A stretch of 64,000 bases of DNA from Aequorivita aquimaris (GCF_001573155.1 NZ_JRWG01000006.1:171814-235813); one strand, 5' to 3'; shown: positions 42,374 through 52,103, counted from the stretch's first letter. Numbers and translations: made by a program. Notes: generated by a model not told the origin, from the letters alone.

Positions 42374-45154
42374 TTATTTTTTTAAAAATTGGCGCAATAC
42401 ATATTGAAGGATCCCCTCGTTTTGGTAATATGCAATTTCAATGGGCGAATCCAGTCTTGCTATGGCTTTGAATTCAATTTCCTTGCCGTTTTCGTCCTTG
42501 GCAGTTACGGTTACTTTTTTTGAAGGGGTCAAATCGTTTTCAATACCTGTAATTGTGAAATATTCCTTTCCCGTTAACCCGTGCGATTTGGCACTTTCCC
42601 CTTCCAAATACTGAAGCGGCAACACACCCATCATAATTAAGTTACTGCGGTGTATGCGTTCATAACTTTCTGCCAAAACGGCTTTTATTCCCAAAAGAAT
42701 GGTTCCTTTAGCTGCCCAATCGCGGGAAGAACCACTTCCGTATTCCTTTCCAGTAAGCACAATCAAAGGGGTTTTATCTTTTATATATTTTTGCGAAGCT
42801 TCAAAAACCGTCATTTCCTCTCCCGACGGAAGATAAGTAGTGTAACCGCCCTCCCTGTTTGCCAATTGGTTTTTAATACGCACATTGGCAAAAGTACCGC
42901 GCACCATTACTTCATCATTTCCACGGCGTGAGCCATAACTGTTGAAATTTTTCTTTTCCACACCTTTTGATATCAAATACTTTCCGGCAGCGGAATCTTC
43001 TGAAAAGGCTCCCGCAGGCGAAATATGGTCCGTTGTAATGCTATCGCCCATTACCAAAAGTGCGCGGGCACCCTCTATATTTTTAAGCGGTTTCGCCTCA
43101 TTTGAAAGATTGTGGAAAAACGGAACTTCCTTAATATATGTGGAGTCATCTTCCCATTGATAAAGCTTATCATCCGGCACTTCAAGGTTTCGCCATATTT
43201 CGTTGCCGTCAAAAATTTCGTCATAGTTCTTCTTGAAATCTTTTGGAGTAAGCACGGTTTTCATCACCTCATGAATTTCATCATCCGTAGGCCAAATATC
43301 TTTTAAAAAGATTGCCTTTCCGTTGCGGTCATAACTCAGTGGCTCCGTCGTCAAATCTATATCCACGCGACCAGCTATAGCAAAGGCCACAACCAACATT
43401 GGCGACATCAAGAAATTCATTTTTACTTGGGAATGAATTCTGGCTTCAAAGTTTCGGTTTCCGGACAATACGGACGTTACTATTAAGTCGTTTTCCTCTA
43501 CCGCTTTTGAAATCTCCGGAGGTAATGGGCCGGAGTTACCAATACAGGAAGTACAACCGTAGCCCACCAAATGGAACTGAAGGGCTTCCAAATCTTTTAA
43601 AAGGTCTGCTTTTTCAAGATAATCCGTAACAACCTTTGAACCCGGAGCTAAAGAAGTTTTCACCCAAGGTTTTACATCAATACCGCATTCCCTTGCTTTT
43701 TTTGCAACCAGCCCTGCTCCTATCATGACAAATGGATTTGAGGTGTTGGTACAAGATGTAATTGCCGCAATGGCTACAGCTCCGTCTGAAAGCATGTATT
43801 TTTCGTTATCTTGTGAGATCCAAACAGTTTTTAAGCCATTTTTAATTTTAGCTTCAATCTCAATGTCGGGTGCGGGATTGTGAGACTGTTTTACCGGCTG
43901 GCTGCCCCCTTCTTCCTTCCAGCGGGTTATGGCATCTTCCCTTTCTGAATGTTTTATATATTTTCTGCCAAAGGAAGCATGTTCCAGTTCTATGAATTTT
44001 TCCTTTAAATCTTTAAGCAAAATTTTGTCCTGAGGTCGTTTTGGCCCAGCCACACTTGGTTGAATAGTTGAAATATCCAATTCCAACACATCGGTGTATT
44101 CAATCTTATCCTCATCCTCTCGCCAAAGCATATTCGCTTTACAATAATCCTCAACCAACTGAATCTGTTCTTCGCTTCGGTTACTGCTCCGCATATATTC
44201 CAGCGTTTTATTGTCTATAGGGAAGTAAGTAATGGTACAACCAAATTCTGGCGACATATTCCCAATGGTGGCTCTATCAGGTACCGAAAGATTGTCTAAA
44301 CCGGGGCCAAAAACCTCAACAAATTTGCCCACTACACCATATTTACGCAGTAAGTTGGCAATGGTCAACACCAAATCGGTAGCAGTGGAACCCACGGGAA
44401 GTTTTCCGGTTAATTTTAAACCAATTACTTCAGGATTAATGAAATAGATAGGCTGGCCAAGGATAGCAGCCTCGGCTTCAATACCTCCAACGCCCCAAGC
44501 TACTACTCCAATTCCGTTTACCATTGGCGTGTGGCTGTCTGTACCCACAAGGGTATCTGGGATAGCCATTCCCTCCCTAGCAATTACACCTTTAGAAAAA
44601 TACTCAAGATTCACTTGGTGGCAGATCCCCATTCCAGGGGGCACCACGCTAAAATTATTGAACGATTTCTGTGCCCACTTCAAAAAAGTATAGCGTTCTC
44701 TGTTACGTTTGTATTCCTCTTCCATATTTTGCTGATAGGCGTATTGAGCCGCAAAATAATCTACCTGTACACTGTGGTCTATCACCAGATCTACCGGTAT
44801 CAATGGATTTATTTTTGAGGCATCGCCTCCTTTTCGCGCCATTTCGGAACGCAGCGAAGCAATATCAACAACGGCGGGAACGCCCGTAAAGTCCTGCATC
44901 AGTACGCGGGCAGGCTTAAATGCGATGTCTTTATCGCTTTTGGCAGGTTTCCAATTGAGGATAGCATCCAAATGTTCTTTGGTTACTGAGAAATCATCAT
45001 AATTCCGTAGTGCATTTTCTAAGAGAATCCGTACCGAAAACGGCAATTTTTTAATATTATGTCCTTGCTTTTCGAGTTCAGAAATACTGTAATAAGTAAG
45101 TTCTTCGTTATTGGTTTTAAGCGTTTTTTTGAGGTTGTAAATATCTTGCTGCAT
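42374..45154 (-). CDS. acnA: aconitate hydratase A
   Basis: 926 residues from ATG 45154 (the frame stays open to 45307, but that part is noncoding-like and contains a terminator hairpin). [4Fe-4S] cysteines: AITSCTNTSNP and the pair GYGCTSCIGNSGPLP. C-terminal swivel domain with TYGSRRGNDEVMVRGTFANVR-like SYGSRRGNDEVM and GKEYGSGSSRDWAAKG. Isomerises citrate and isocitrate in the TCA cycle. Monocistronic by appearance. Confidence 0.97.
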   Translation of the reverse strand: MQQDIYNLKKTLKTNNEELTYYSISELEKQGHNIKKLPFSVRILLENALRNYDDFSVTKEHLDAILNWKPAKSDKDIAFKPARVLMQDFTGVPAVVDIASLRSEMARKGGDASKINPLIPVDLVIDHSVQVDYFAAQYAYQQNMEEEYKRNRERYTFLKWAQKSFNNFSVVPPGMGICHQVNLEYFSKGVIAREGMAIPDTLVGTDSHTPMVNGIGVVAWGVGGIEAEAAILGQPIYFINPEVIGLKLTGKLPVGSTATDLVLTIANLLRKYGVVGKFVEVFGPGLDNLSVPDRATIGNMSPEFGCTITYFPIDNKTLEYMRSSNRSEEQIQLVEDYCKANMLWREDEDKIEYTDVLELDISTIQPSVAGPKRPQDKILLKDLKEKFIELEHASFGRKYIKHSEREDAITRWKEEGGSQPVKQSHNPAPDIEIEAKIKNGLKTVWISQDNEKYMLSDGAVAIAAITSCTNTSNPFVMIGAGLVAKKARECGIDVKPWVKTSLAPGSKVVTDYLEKADLLKDLEALQFHLVGYGCTSCIGNSGPLPPEISKAVEENDLIVTSVLSGNRNFEARIHSQVKMNFLMSPMLVVAFAIAGRVDIDLTTEPLSYDRNGKAIFLKDIWPTDDEIHEVMKTVLTPKDFKKNYDEIFDGNEIWRNLEVPDDKLYQWEDDSTYIKEVPFFHNLSNEAKPLKNIEGARALLVMGDSITTDHISPAGAFSEDSAAGKYLISKGVEKKNFNSYGSRRGNDEVMVRGTFANVRIKNQLANREGGYTTYLPSGEEMTVFEASQKYIKDKTPLIVLTGKEYGSGSSRDWAAKGTILLGIKAVLAESYERIHRSNLIMMGVLPLQYLEGESAKSHGLTGKEYFTITGIENDLTPSKKVTVTAKDENGKEIEFKAIARLDSPIEIAYYQNEGILQYVLRQFLKK

Positions 45155-45262
45155 GGCTGAAAAATTTTGGCTATTAAAAATACGCAAATAATATTGCGCC
45201 GTAAGCCGAGAACTTTTGTTTAACAAGGCATTAACAGATAGACGTGGAACGCAATCAAAATA

Positions 45263-45297
45263 AAAAAGCCCCCGAGTCACAACATCCCGGAAGCTTT
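45263..45297 (-). terminator. terminator-like hairpin upstream of acnA
   Basis: On the minus strand AAAAAGCUUCCGGG pairs with CUCGGGGGCUUUUUU (two G-U wobbles), followed by AUUUUGAUU. It lies 110 bp upstream of the acnA ATG with no minus-strand CDS before it, so it may attenuate acnA or end an unseen short transcript. The flanking gap 45155-45431 has no gene. Confidence 0.65.
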
Positions 45298-45431
45298 TTC
45301 CCCTCACATTTACAATTTTAAAACTACTCCTCGATAGTTAGATTATTATATAGGTGAAAGCTTGAAATGTCATCAACCATTTGGAAGGAAATTTTTGTAG
45401 ATTTAAACTTTTATAGGCTAAAAAATTCAAA

Positions 45432-45908
45432 ATGAAAACCAAAATCATCCTACTACTCTACATATTTCTCACCACGATCAGTTTCTCACAAACCATTGAA
45501 ACGGAAAAAACAGAAACCTATACAGAAGAAGTTAGAGCATCTGAACCAAAACCGATTGCATTTAAACTCGTCGATGTTCCACCACTTGCGCCAGACTGCA
45601 ATGCAAAATGGAAGCTGGAAAAGCTACAAAAATGCACACTCAATTATATTTTTGGTCATGTAAATAGAAAACTTAATACAGATCTCGTTTCAGAGTTAGG
45701 CCTAACGGGATTAATAAGAATAGATGTAACTTTCACAATAGACAAGGAAGGAAACCCAAAGGATATAACTGCTTCTGGCGGACCAGAAATTTTGAACCAG
45801 AACGCAATAGAAGTGCTCCAGACTCTTCCTCAATTAATCCCTGCAATACATCAAGGCGAAATAGTTGAGGTTTATCTTAAATTTCCAGTGGCGCTGGATA
45901 TTCGATGA
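45432..45908 (+). CDS. periplasmic TonB C-terminal-domain protein
   Basis: 158 residues. Signal peptide MKTKIILLLYIFLTTISFSQ instead of the usual membrane anchor, then a linker and a TonB C-terminal-like domain (VNRKLNTDLVSELGLTGLIRIDVTFTIDKEGNPKDITASGG; AIEVLQTLPQLIPAIHQGE). It lacks the transmembrane anchor and proline-rich spacer of energy-transducing TonB, so it is unlikely to power receptors by itself. Function unknown. Confidence 0.75.
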   Translation: MKTKIILLLYIFLTTISFSQTIETEKTETYTEEVRASEPKPIAFKLVDVPPLAPDCNAKWKLEKLQKCTLNYIFGHVNRKLNTDLVSELGLTGLIRIDVTFTIDKEGNPKDITASGGPEILNQNAIEVLQTLPQLIPAIHQGEIVEVYLKFPVALDIR

Positions 45909-45964
45909 GTATTGCATTTTTTGAAGACTCCAACAAATATTAATATTCTATTTCTGTTTATTAA

Positions 45965-46429
45965 ATGAAAAAAGAATCAAAATTATTAAAATCATACAAA
46001 ATAACAATTGTCATACTGCTTTTTGTAAGCACTCTATTTGTTGTTTTAGGGTTTACAGTAATGGAGGAAAACACTTTCACTAAATGGGTTACAATTATCT
46101 TTTTTGGTTTATGCATAGTCGTATTCATAATTCAATTATTACCCAACTCAAGTTATCTAAAACTGACCAATGAAGGGTTTGAAGTGCGCAGCCTGTACCG
46201 TTCCCATTTCACAAAATGGACCGATGTAAGCGGTTTTGGAATATATTATGTCAGCTTTAATACGATGGTCGCTTTTGATTATACTGAAGAACATAAAAAG
46301 GGAAAGAAAATTTCCAAAATACTTTCCTCTTACCAAGGAGGTTTACCCCAAACTTATGGTATGAAAGCCACAGAACTTGCTGCGCTAATGAATGCGTGGA
46401 AAAATAAAAACGAAGGTGTAGAAGTATAA
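45965..46429 (+). CDS. STM3941-like membrane protein
   Basis: 154 residues. Two adjacent N-terminal transmembrane helices (ITIVILLFVSTLFVVLGFTV and WVTIIFFGLCIVVFIIQLL) and a cytoplasmic PH-like domain ending LPQTYGMKATELAALMNAWK, the typical C-terminal signature of STM3941-type proteins. Function unknown. 56 bp after the TonB-like gene. Confidence 0.75.
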   Translation: MKKESKLLKSYKITIVILLFVSTLFVVLGFTVMEENTFTKWVTIIFFGLCIVVFIIQLLPNSSYLKLTNEGFEVRSLYRSHFTKWTDVSGFGIYYVSFNTMVAFDYTEEHKKGKKISKILSSYQGGLPQTYGMKATELAALMNAWKNKNEGVEV

Positions 46430-46545
46430 TTTTTTTGTCCAGCATTGCATAACCTTTCAAAAAACAAAAAAAATATCCCGCCAATTCCACCAACCTAACA
46501 AGCGTTCTATAATTCCGTGTACCAGCGCAATGTATTTTTTATAAT

Positions 46546-47769
46546 TCACTTAGTTATTGCCTGCGCAACAAGAAACCCGCCAGTCCAGGCATTCTGAAAG
46601 TTAAAACCACCCGTAATAGCATCTATATTTAAAACCTCGCCCGCGAAATAAAGTCCGTCAACCTTTCGGCTTTCAAAGGTTTTAAAATTCACTTCCTTTA
46701 AATCCACGCCGCCAGCAGTTACAAATTCTTCCTTAAATGTACTTTTCCCCGTTACCTCAAAAATGCCCGCCGTGAGTTGGTTTGCCAAATTCTGAAGATT
46801 TTCCCGCGTGGCATCGGCCCAAGTAAGGGATTCGGCAATTCCGGAGGCTTTTACCAGACTTTGCCAAAGTCGCTTCGGCAGTTCGAACTGCGCATATTTA
46901 AAAATGGTCTGCTTTCCTTGGATGTTTTTAATTTCCTTTAAAGAATCCAAAACTTCTTCTTCGGAAAGGCTATTCAACCAATTCACTTCAATATTGAAAT
47001 GATATTTCAAAGGCTCCAACAATCGCGCGCCCCAAGCCGAAAGTTTTAAGATTGCGGGGCCGCTCATTCCCCAATGGGTAATAAGCAACGGGCCGTTACT
47101 CTCCAAAATGGTTTTTCTCTTCGCATCCAAAATTTTCACAGAAGCATCCGTACTTAAACCCGGCAAATCGATAATTCGTGAATCTTTTATATTAAAAGTG
47201 AAAAGTGACGGAACCGCTGGCACAATAGTATGCCCCAGACCTTCGAGCAATTGCCAAATCTTTGGATTGCTGCCCGTGGCGATGACAACTTTTTTTGCTG
47301 AAAAAGTATCGGTAGTTGTATTTATTATGAAATATTCGCCATCCTTTTGGATTTCCTTTACGGATTGATTGAGAAGAACCCCAACTCCCAATCTTTTCGC
47401 TTCGGAAAGAAAACAATCGATTATCGTTTGTGAAGAATCCGAGACTGGAAACATCCGTCCATCTTCTTCAATTTTTAGTTCCACGCCCCTTTTTTCAAAC
47501 CATTCAATAGTATCGCCCGTCATAAAGGTGTGGAATGGGCCCAAAAGCTCCTTTTCGCCACGGGGATAGTTTTGCGTTAATTCCTTCGGAAGAAATTCGG
47601 CGTGCGTCACATTGCAACGCCCGCCACCCGAAACTTTCACTTTGGTGAGCACTTCCTTTCCGCGTTCGAGAATGATTATTTTAAGTTTCGGATTATTCTC
47701 AGCAGCGTTGATTGCCGTAAAAAAACCCGCAGCACCGCCGCCAATTATTATGACATCGGCCTGTTTCAA
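46546..47769 (-). CDS. NAD(P)/FAD-dependent oxidoreductase, HI0933/BaiN family
   Basis: 407 residues if it starts at TTG 47769 (LKQADVIIIGGGAAGFFTAINAAE). The frame is open to 47856 but that part lies inside the upstream decarboxylase gene, and family members start right before the dinucleotide-binding motif. TTG overlaps the upstream stop as TTGA, a coupled start. Further motifs: VSGGGRCNVTH and GEVLNIDAITGGFNFQNAWTGG at the C-terminus. Flavoenzyme of unsettled substrate. Confidence 0.9.
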   Translation of the reverse strand: MKQADVIIIGGGAAGFFTAINAAENNPKLKIIILERGKEVLTKVKVSGGGRCNVTHAEFLPKELTQNYPRGEKELLGPFHTFMTGDTIEWFEKRGVELKIEEDGRMFPVSDSSQTIIDCFLSEAKRLGVGVLLNQSVKEIQKDGEYFIINTTTDTFSAKKVVIATGSNPKIWQLLEGLGHTIVPAVPSLFTFNIKDSRIIDLPGLSTDASVKILDAKRKTILESNGPLLITHWGMSGPAILKLSAWGARLLEPLKYHFNIEVNWLNSLSEEEVLDSLKEIKNIQGKQTIFKYAQFELPKRLWQSLVKASGIAESLTWADATRENLQNLANQLTAGIFEVTGKSTFKEEFVTAGGVDLKEVNFKTFESRKVDGLYFAGEVLNIDAITGGFNFQNAWTGGFLVAQAITK

Positions 47770-49205
47770 GCCAGGACTTTTTCTTCCGCAAAACTTTCGC
47801 AGAGGGCGATGGTTTCTTTTACATCTTCCAAGGTAGTGCGCGGATTTATCAAACACATACGTAAAACTACCTGTCCGTTCAGCACCGTGGTGACGAGCAA
47901 GGCTTGTTTTGAATCGACCACATTTTTGGAAATCCGTTGGTTCAGTTCATCCAGTTTTTTTTCTGAAAGTTTATTCCCAATAGGGTTATATCTAAAGTTG
48001 ATCACAGCCAAAGTTGCGGGTGAAATCACTTCCCAATTGGAGCTTTTTCGAAGAAATGCTTCCGTAGCCTCGGCCAATTTCACGTTATACGAAATCGCTT
48101 TTCGGAATTCACCCATTCCAAAGGTTTTTACTGACATGTAAAACTTCAATGCCCGGAAACGGCGCGTCAACTCAATGCCGTGATCGTAAAAATTAATTTC
48201 GGAAGTATTGCCTTCAATATCCCTTAAATATTCGGGTTTTTCGGTAAAAGTTCCTTTTAGCCATTTGTGGTTTTTAATCAACAGGCAGCCAATTTCATAC
48301 GGCTGGAAAAACCATTTATGAGGATCGACAGTTAATGAATCGGCTTTTCCTATTCCTTTTAAAAGCTGTTTCCCATTCTCGGCAAGAATTGCAAACCCGC
48401 CGTAAGCGCCGTCAATGTGGAACCAAATGTCTTCTTTTTTGCAGATTTTCGCAATATCGGAAAGCGGATCGACCGTTCCCGTATTTGTGGTTCCGGCAGT
48501 TGCAATCAGGCAAAAAGGCTGCAAGCCTTCCAAACGGTCCTTTGCGATTGCGTTTTTAAGTTTATTCAATGAAAACTTGAATTCACTATCCGTGGGAATT
48601 ACGCGGATCTGTTCTTTTCTGAACCCCAAAACGCGGATCGCCTTTATATTTGAAGAGTGTGCCTGATCAGAAAGATAAATTACGGCCTTGCTGAAATCGT
48701 CGCCGCACTTTACGGAACGCGCCGTAACCAATGCGGTTAAATTGGCCATGGAGCCGCCACTGGTAAAAATTCCGCCCCCCTTTTTTTGTGGAAAACCGAA
48801 CATTTTCAAAAGCCAGTTCATCGCTACGATTTCCATTTCTGCAGCAGCTGGCGAAGCCGCCCAACCCCCGGAAAAAATATTGAACCCAGAAGCCAAACTA
48901 TCGGCCATCGCACTGATGTAGTTGCTCGGCCCCGGCACGAAGGAATACGATTTTGGATGCGAAACAATGTTACTTTTGGTCATTACTTCGTCCAAAACAA
49001 AATTTAGCACCTTTCTTGGGTCACTGGGTTTTTCGGGCGCATCCTCAAGAAATAATTTTTCCATTTCTTCACGGGATCCCGAAACCACGGGCAGTTTTTC
49101 ATTTTGCGTTGCAAAGTGTTCTACAATGGCGTCAACCACTTCGTAGCCGTAGGTTTTCATATCGTCCTTGCTCAATTCCAGCGTAGCTTTATTCTGAATT
49201 TTCAC
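47766..49205 (-). CDS. PLP-dependent group II amino acid decarboxylase
   Basis: About 479 residues from a GTG at 49205 (VKIQNKATLELSKDD); the open frame reaches 49262, and ATG 49160 (MKTYGYEVV) is another option. The PLP lysine lies in SLTVDPHKWFFQPYE; the cofactor-contacting motifs IFTSGGSMANL, TAGTTNTGTVDP and FHIDGAYGG are intact. Aromatic-L-amino-acid/glutamate decarboxylase superfamily; the product amine cannot be predicted. Confidence 0.92.
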   Translation of the reverse strand: MKIQNKATLELSKDDMKTYGYEVVDAIVEHFATQNEKLPVVSGSREEMEKLFLEDAPEKPSDPRKVLNFVLDEVMTKSNIVSHPKSYSFVPGPSNYISAMADSLASGFNIFSGGWAASPAAAEMEIVAMNWLLKMFGFPQKKGGGIFTSGGSMANLTALVTARSVKCGDDFSKAVIYLSDQAHSSNIKAIRVLGFRKEQIRVIPTDSEFKFSLNKLKNAIAKDRLEGLQPFCLIATAGTTNTGTVDPLSDIAKICKKEDIWFHIDGAYGGFAILAENGKQLLKGIGKADSLTVDPHKWFFQPYEIGCLLIKNHKWLKGTFTEKPEYLRDIEGNTSEINFYDHGIELTRRFRALKFYMSVKTFGMGEFRKAISYNVKLAEATEAFLRKSSNWEVISPATLAVINFRYNPIGNKLSEKKLDELNQRISKNVVDSKQALLVTTVLNGQVVLRMCLINPRTTLEDVKETIALCESFAEEKVLA

Positions 49206-49310
49206 GTATTTGTTTTTTGAATTTTTTTGAAAGCCTACCGAAAAGGGGGCAGGCGGGTGCAAAATTACGGTTTTAGGAAGGGATTTAGCGATTTACGATA
49301 AAAAAATCCT

Positions 49311-49345
49311 AAAAAAACCCCAAAGGTTTTCGAAACCTTTGGGGT
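49311..49345 (-). terminator. terminator downstream of T9SS beta-helix gene
   Basis: ACCCCAAAGGTTT-tcg-AAACCTTTGGGGT (49317-49345); on the minus strand it is followed by TTTTTT. Ends the transcript of the gene at 49368-50834. Confidence 0.88.
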
Positions 49346-49367
49346 CTGTTACTATTGGATAGATAGA

Positions 49368-50834
49368 TTACTCCACCACCATTTTCTTCGTAACGTTTTG
49401 TAAGTCATTGCTGAAATTCACAAAATACAATCCTGAAGGAAGATTTATAGATAAACTGTTTTGCCCTTCAGAAATAGTTTCGGAAACAATCAAATTGCCC
49501 TGTACACCATAAATTTCAACTGTTGAAAAAGAATAAATATTGTTGAAATTGATTTCGTTTTTCACCGGATTTGGATAAAAGCTGACGTTTTCAAGGGTAT
49601 TATCGACAACTCCCAAAATACCGCAGAGGAATGGTTCGAAAATTACTTCGCCTAAAGTTGGGTCGTCCACGCTGTGGAAAATAACATCTTCAACTTGTTG
49701 CTCAGTGCTTTGTTGATTTTCAATCCAGCAATTGTGTTTTGCTGAAATTGTGTTTGCCGTATTGTTGTAAAGCGCATACACTTGGCCGCCATTTTCGTTT
49801 TCAGCAAAAACATTTTGGCCAGGATTGTTTGTATCGTCGCCAAGATTTGCGGATGCCAAACCTTGAAGCGTTATTCCCCAAAGGTTTCTTCTTATTTCAT
49901 TACCCGAAATAATCACATCTTCACTCGTAGTGGAACTATTAAGGTTGATACCGCTTCCGCCAAGATTTGGATCGCCCTGTATGTTGTTGTCCTCGATAAT
50001 ATTGTTTGTGATTTCCGCAGAATCGTTTATTCCAAGCATAGTGATTCCATAGCGGTTGCCGCGAATGATGTTGTTATCAATAACCACATTTACATTGCCA
50101 CCCACAAAGTTGGCTATGGCAATACCGCCGGCTTGTTCCAAAGCAGGATCGCCGATGATTGTGTTTTGGATAATTTCCAACGGTTCATTGGCCAAGGTTG
50201 TACCCAAATTTATTTGCGGACGGTTGCTGTTGGCCTGGTTATTCCCTTCAATCATATTATTGAAAATATATGCCGAAACTGCAGAGTTTGCTGCGGAACC
50301 GATTGCTGGATTTTCATTGAAAGAAATGGTGTTATTTGTAATCTGTGGCAAGCCGCGCGAAAGCTGGATTACTGCACTTGTGGTTGCGCCAGATACGTTG
50401 TTTGTGAGCGTACAGCCATCTATCGAAAACGTTTCGGTCAAAACTCGAAGTCCGCCGCCATATTCAATAGTGGCATTACTGATATTTATAGTTGAAAATT
50501 CCTCAAAACGGAAACCTTCGTAAGGGGCATTTTCATCCAAAGCCGTAATGGTTACCGCGTTCGAATTTACCGTAAATGTTCCAAAAACTGTTACCAGCTT
50601 TGCATCATCAATTAAAAGCGTCAAATCTGAATCTATTATTACCGTATCATTTTCAGAAATAGTCAAATTTCCCAAAAGCGTGTATTCACTTCCAGAAATT
50701 GTAATTGTTGTGGGACTTGCCGCTGCAATGTCATCCAATGTCCAGGTTACGCCCGTATTTGGTGTAGTATAATCCTGTGCAAAGGCAATAAAAGTTAGAA
50801 AAAGTAAAAATGTACTGAGGATAATTTTTTTCAT
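49368..50834 (-). CDS. secreted right-handed beta-helix protein with T9SS type A sorting domain
   Basis: 488 residues. Signal peptide MKKIILSTFLLFLTFIAFAQ, then repeated beta-helix turns with N-rich ladders (NNTISFNENPAIG, NNIIRGNRYGITMLG, NNIIEDNNIQGDPN, GNEIRRNLWGITLQG), and a C-terminal sorting domain (VSFYPNPVKNEINF ... GLYFVNFSNDLQNVTKKMVV). Exported through the type IX system and anchored or released at the surface. Parallel beta-helices of this type occur in polysaccharide-active proteins; no catalytic residues are evident. Confidence 0.93.
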   Translation of the reverse strand: MKKIILSTFLLFLTFIAFAQDYTTPNTGVTWTLDDIAAASPTTITISGSEYTLLGNLTISENDTVIIDSDLTLLIDDAKLVTVFGTFTVNSNAVTITALDENAPYEGFRFEEFSTINISNATIEYGGGLRVLTETFSIDGCTLTNNVSGATTSAVIQLSRGLPQITNNTISFNENPAIGSAANSAVSAYIFNNMIEGNNQANSNRPQINLGTTLANEPLEIIQNTIIGDPALEQAGGIAIANFVGGNVNVVIDNNIIRGNRYGITMLGINDSAEITNNIIEDNNIQGDPNLGGSGINLNSSTTSEDVIISGNEIRRNLWGITLQGLASANLGDDTNNPGQNVFAENENGGQVYALYNNTANTISAKHNCWIENQQSTEQQVEDVIFHSVDDPTLGEVIFEPFLCGILGVVDNTLENVSFYPNPVKNEINFNNIYSFSTVEIYGVQGNLIVSETISEGQNSLSINLPSGLYFVNFSNDLQNVTKKMVVE

Positions 50835-50920
50835 GGGTTTATTTTTTTTGAAGCCGTAAAAGTAGGAATATGCGTTTAAGCAAAAAAGATATTTGTACGC
50901 TTTAGCATTTTGAAAAAAAC

Positions 50921-50928
50921 TAACTTTG
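50921..50928 (+). promoter_or_regulatory. -7 box directly before EEP gene
   Basis: TAACTTTG matches TAnnTTTG and ends four bases before the ATG at 50933, implying a leaderless or nearly leaderless mRNA as at 5476-5488. A TTTG at 50892-50895 is 25 bp upstream, longer than usual. Confidence 0.4.
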
Positions 50929-50932
50929 GAAA

Positions 50933-51973
50933 ATGGTTCTATACATTTTGATAATCTTCTTTATCATCAGCCCCTTTTTTCCAGCCACGGGAAATCCGCA
51001 TTGGTTTTTCCGTACGGCAGATTTTGTGAGGCTTCAATCGTTATTTATCCAACTTATTTTATTGGGTTTGTTTCTGTATTTCGAAGAAAATTTTACTGCT
51101 TTTAGTTGGATATTGCTTGCTTGTCTAGCGGCTACCATGATTTATCAACTTTACAAAGTATTTCCGTACAGTTCTCTTTTCCCACGAAGAAGATCGCAGG
51201 CTGAAAGTGATGGGCATGTTTCAATTTTAGCGGGAAACGTACTGCAGACCAATTCCTGCTATCCCGATTTTTTAAATGAAGTGAAACGTTTTGACCCCGA
51301 TTTGGTTTTAACGATGGAAAGCAACAAAGACTGGGAAAATTGTCTTTCCGAGATTGAAAAAGACTATCCGTTCACCGTAAAAGTACCTTTGGAGAATTTT
51401 TACGGAATGCACCTTTATTCAAAAAAGGAATTGAAAAACGTGGAAGTGAAATACCAGATTGAAGATGATAAGCCTTCAATCTTTTTCGATTTTCCCCTTG
51501 AAGGAAATCCTCCTATCTTTTTCTGTTGCCTGCATCCCGCGCCGCCAAGCCCAACCGAAAACGAAACTTCAAAAGAGCGCGATGCCGAACTGATGCTTAC
51601 CGGAAAAAGAATTCGTGATTTGGACAAGCCCACCGTGGTTTGTGGCGATATGAACGATGTGGTTTGGAGCCGCACCACCCGACTTTTCAAAAAAATGACT
51701 GGAATGATCGATCCGCGCGTGGGCCGGGGTTTCTTTTCTACCTATCACGCAGATTATTTCTTTTTGCGTTTCCCGTTGGACCATCTTTTTCACACCCGCG
51801 ATTTGTACGTGGGGAAAATGGTCCGTTCCAAAAACTTTGGCAGTGATCATTTCGCTATGTATTATGAAATTCACCACAAAAAAAAAGTCCAGACCCCGAA
51901 AAACCCAAAACTGAACGGAGATGATAAAGAGGAGATTGAGGAGTTGATTGAAAACGGAAAAGACAATCAATAA
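50933..51973 (+). CDS. membrane-anchored endonuclease/exonuclease/phosphatase family protein
   Basis: 346 residues. Two to three N-terminal transmembrane helices (LYILIIFFIISPFFPATG; LFIQLILLGLFLYF; ILLACLAATMIYQLY) followed by an EEP domain: ILAGNVLQTN, DLVLTMESNKDW (metal-binding Glu), CCLHPAPPSPT, VVCGDMNDVVWS and the C-terminal GSDHF. Metal-dependent phosphodiesterase or nuclease fold; the catalytic domain probably faces the periplasm. Substrate unknown. Confidence 0.9.
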   Translation: MVLYILIIFFIISPFFPATGNPHWFFRTADFVRLQSLFIQLILLGLFLYFEENFTAFSWILLACLAATMIYQLYKVFPYSSLFPRRRSQAESDGHVSILAGNVLQTNSCYPDFLNEVKRFDPDLVLTMESNKDWENCLSEIEKDYPFTVKVPLENFYGMHLYSKKELKNVEVKYQIEDDKPSIFFDFPLEGNPPIFFCCLHPAPPSPTENETSKERDAELMLTGKRIRDLDKPTVVCGDMNDVVWSRTTRLFKKMTGMIDPRVGRGFFSTYHADYFFLRFPLDHLFHTRDLYVGKMVRSKNFGSDHFAMYYEIHHKKKVQTPKNPKLNGDDKEEIEELIENGKDNQ

Positions 51974-52002
51974 AAAAGCCCTTCATTTCTGAAGAGCTTT
52001 TA
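51974..52002. terminator. bidirectional terminator after EEP gene
   Basis: AAAAGC-c-CTTCA-tttc-TGAAG-a-GCTTTT hairpin with flanking A and T tracts; its left side begins at the EEP gene stop. Usable by the plus-strand EEP gene and by a minus-strand tRNA relic. Confidence 0.75.
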
Positions 52003-52007
52003 ACTTT

Positions 52008-52046
52008 TACAGGCGGAGACCCAGAGGCTTCGGGAGAACTCTCACA
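52008..52046 (-). pseudogene. relic of a tRNA-Leu 3' end
   Basis: Minus strand: TGTGAGAGTTC + 16 foreign bases (TCCCGAAGCCTCTGGG) + TCTCCGCCTGTA. Both outer parts equal the T-arm and acceptor 3' strand of the intact tRNA-Leu 96 bp away; the T-loop bases GAGTC are replaced by an imperfect palindrome (close to CCCGAAGCTTCGGG). It has its own downstream terminator. Confidence 0.75.
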
Positions 52047-52065
52047 AACAAAAATTTTTAAAAAC

Positions 52066-52098
52066 AAAAAAGCTGACTCGTTAAAGTCAGCTTTTTTT
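52066..52098 (-). terminator. terminator of tRNA-Leu
   Basis: AAAAAAGCTGACT-cgttaa-AGTCAGCTTTTTTT, perfect hairpin five bases after the tRNA 3' end (minus orientation). Confidence 0.88.
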
Positions 52099-52103
52099 AT
52101 TTG

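Noticed and set aside
45155..45307. 51-residue N-terminal extension of aconitase
   Set aside because: It spans a terminator hairpin and has no similarity to the AcnA N-terminus; ATG 45154 gives the normal length.
45432..45908. Energy-transducing TonB protein
   Set aside because: It has a cleavable signal peptide instead of a membrane anchor and no proline-rich spacer or ExbB/ExbD neighbours.
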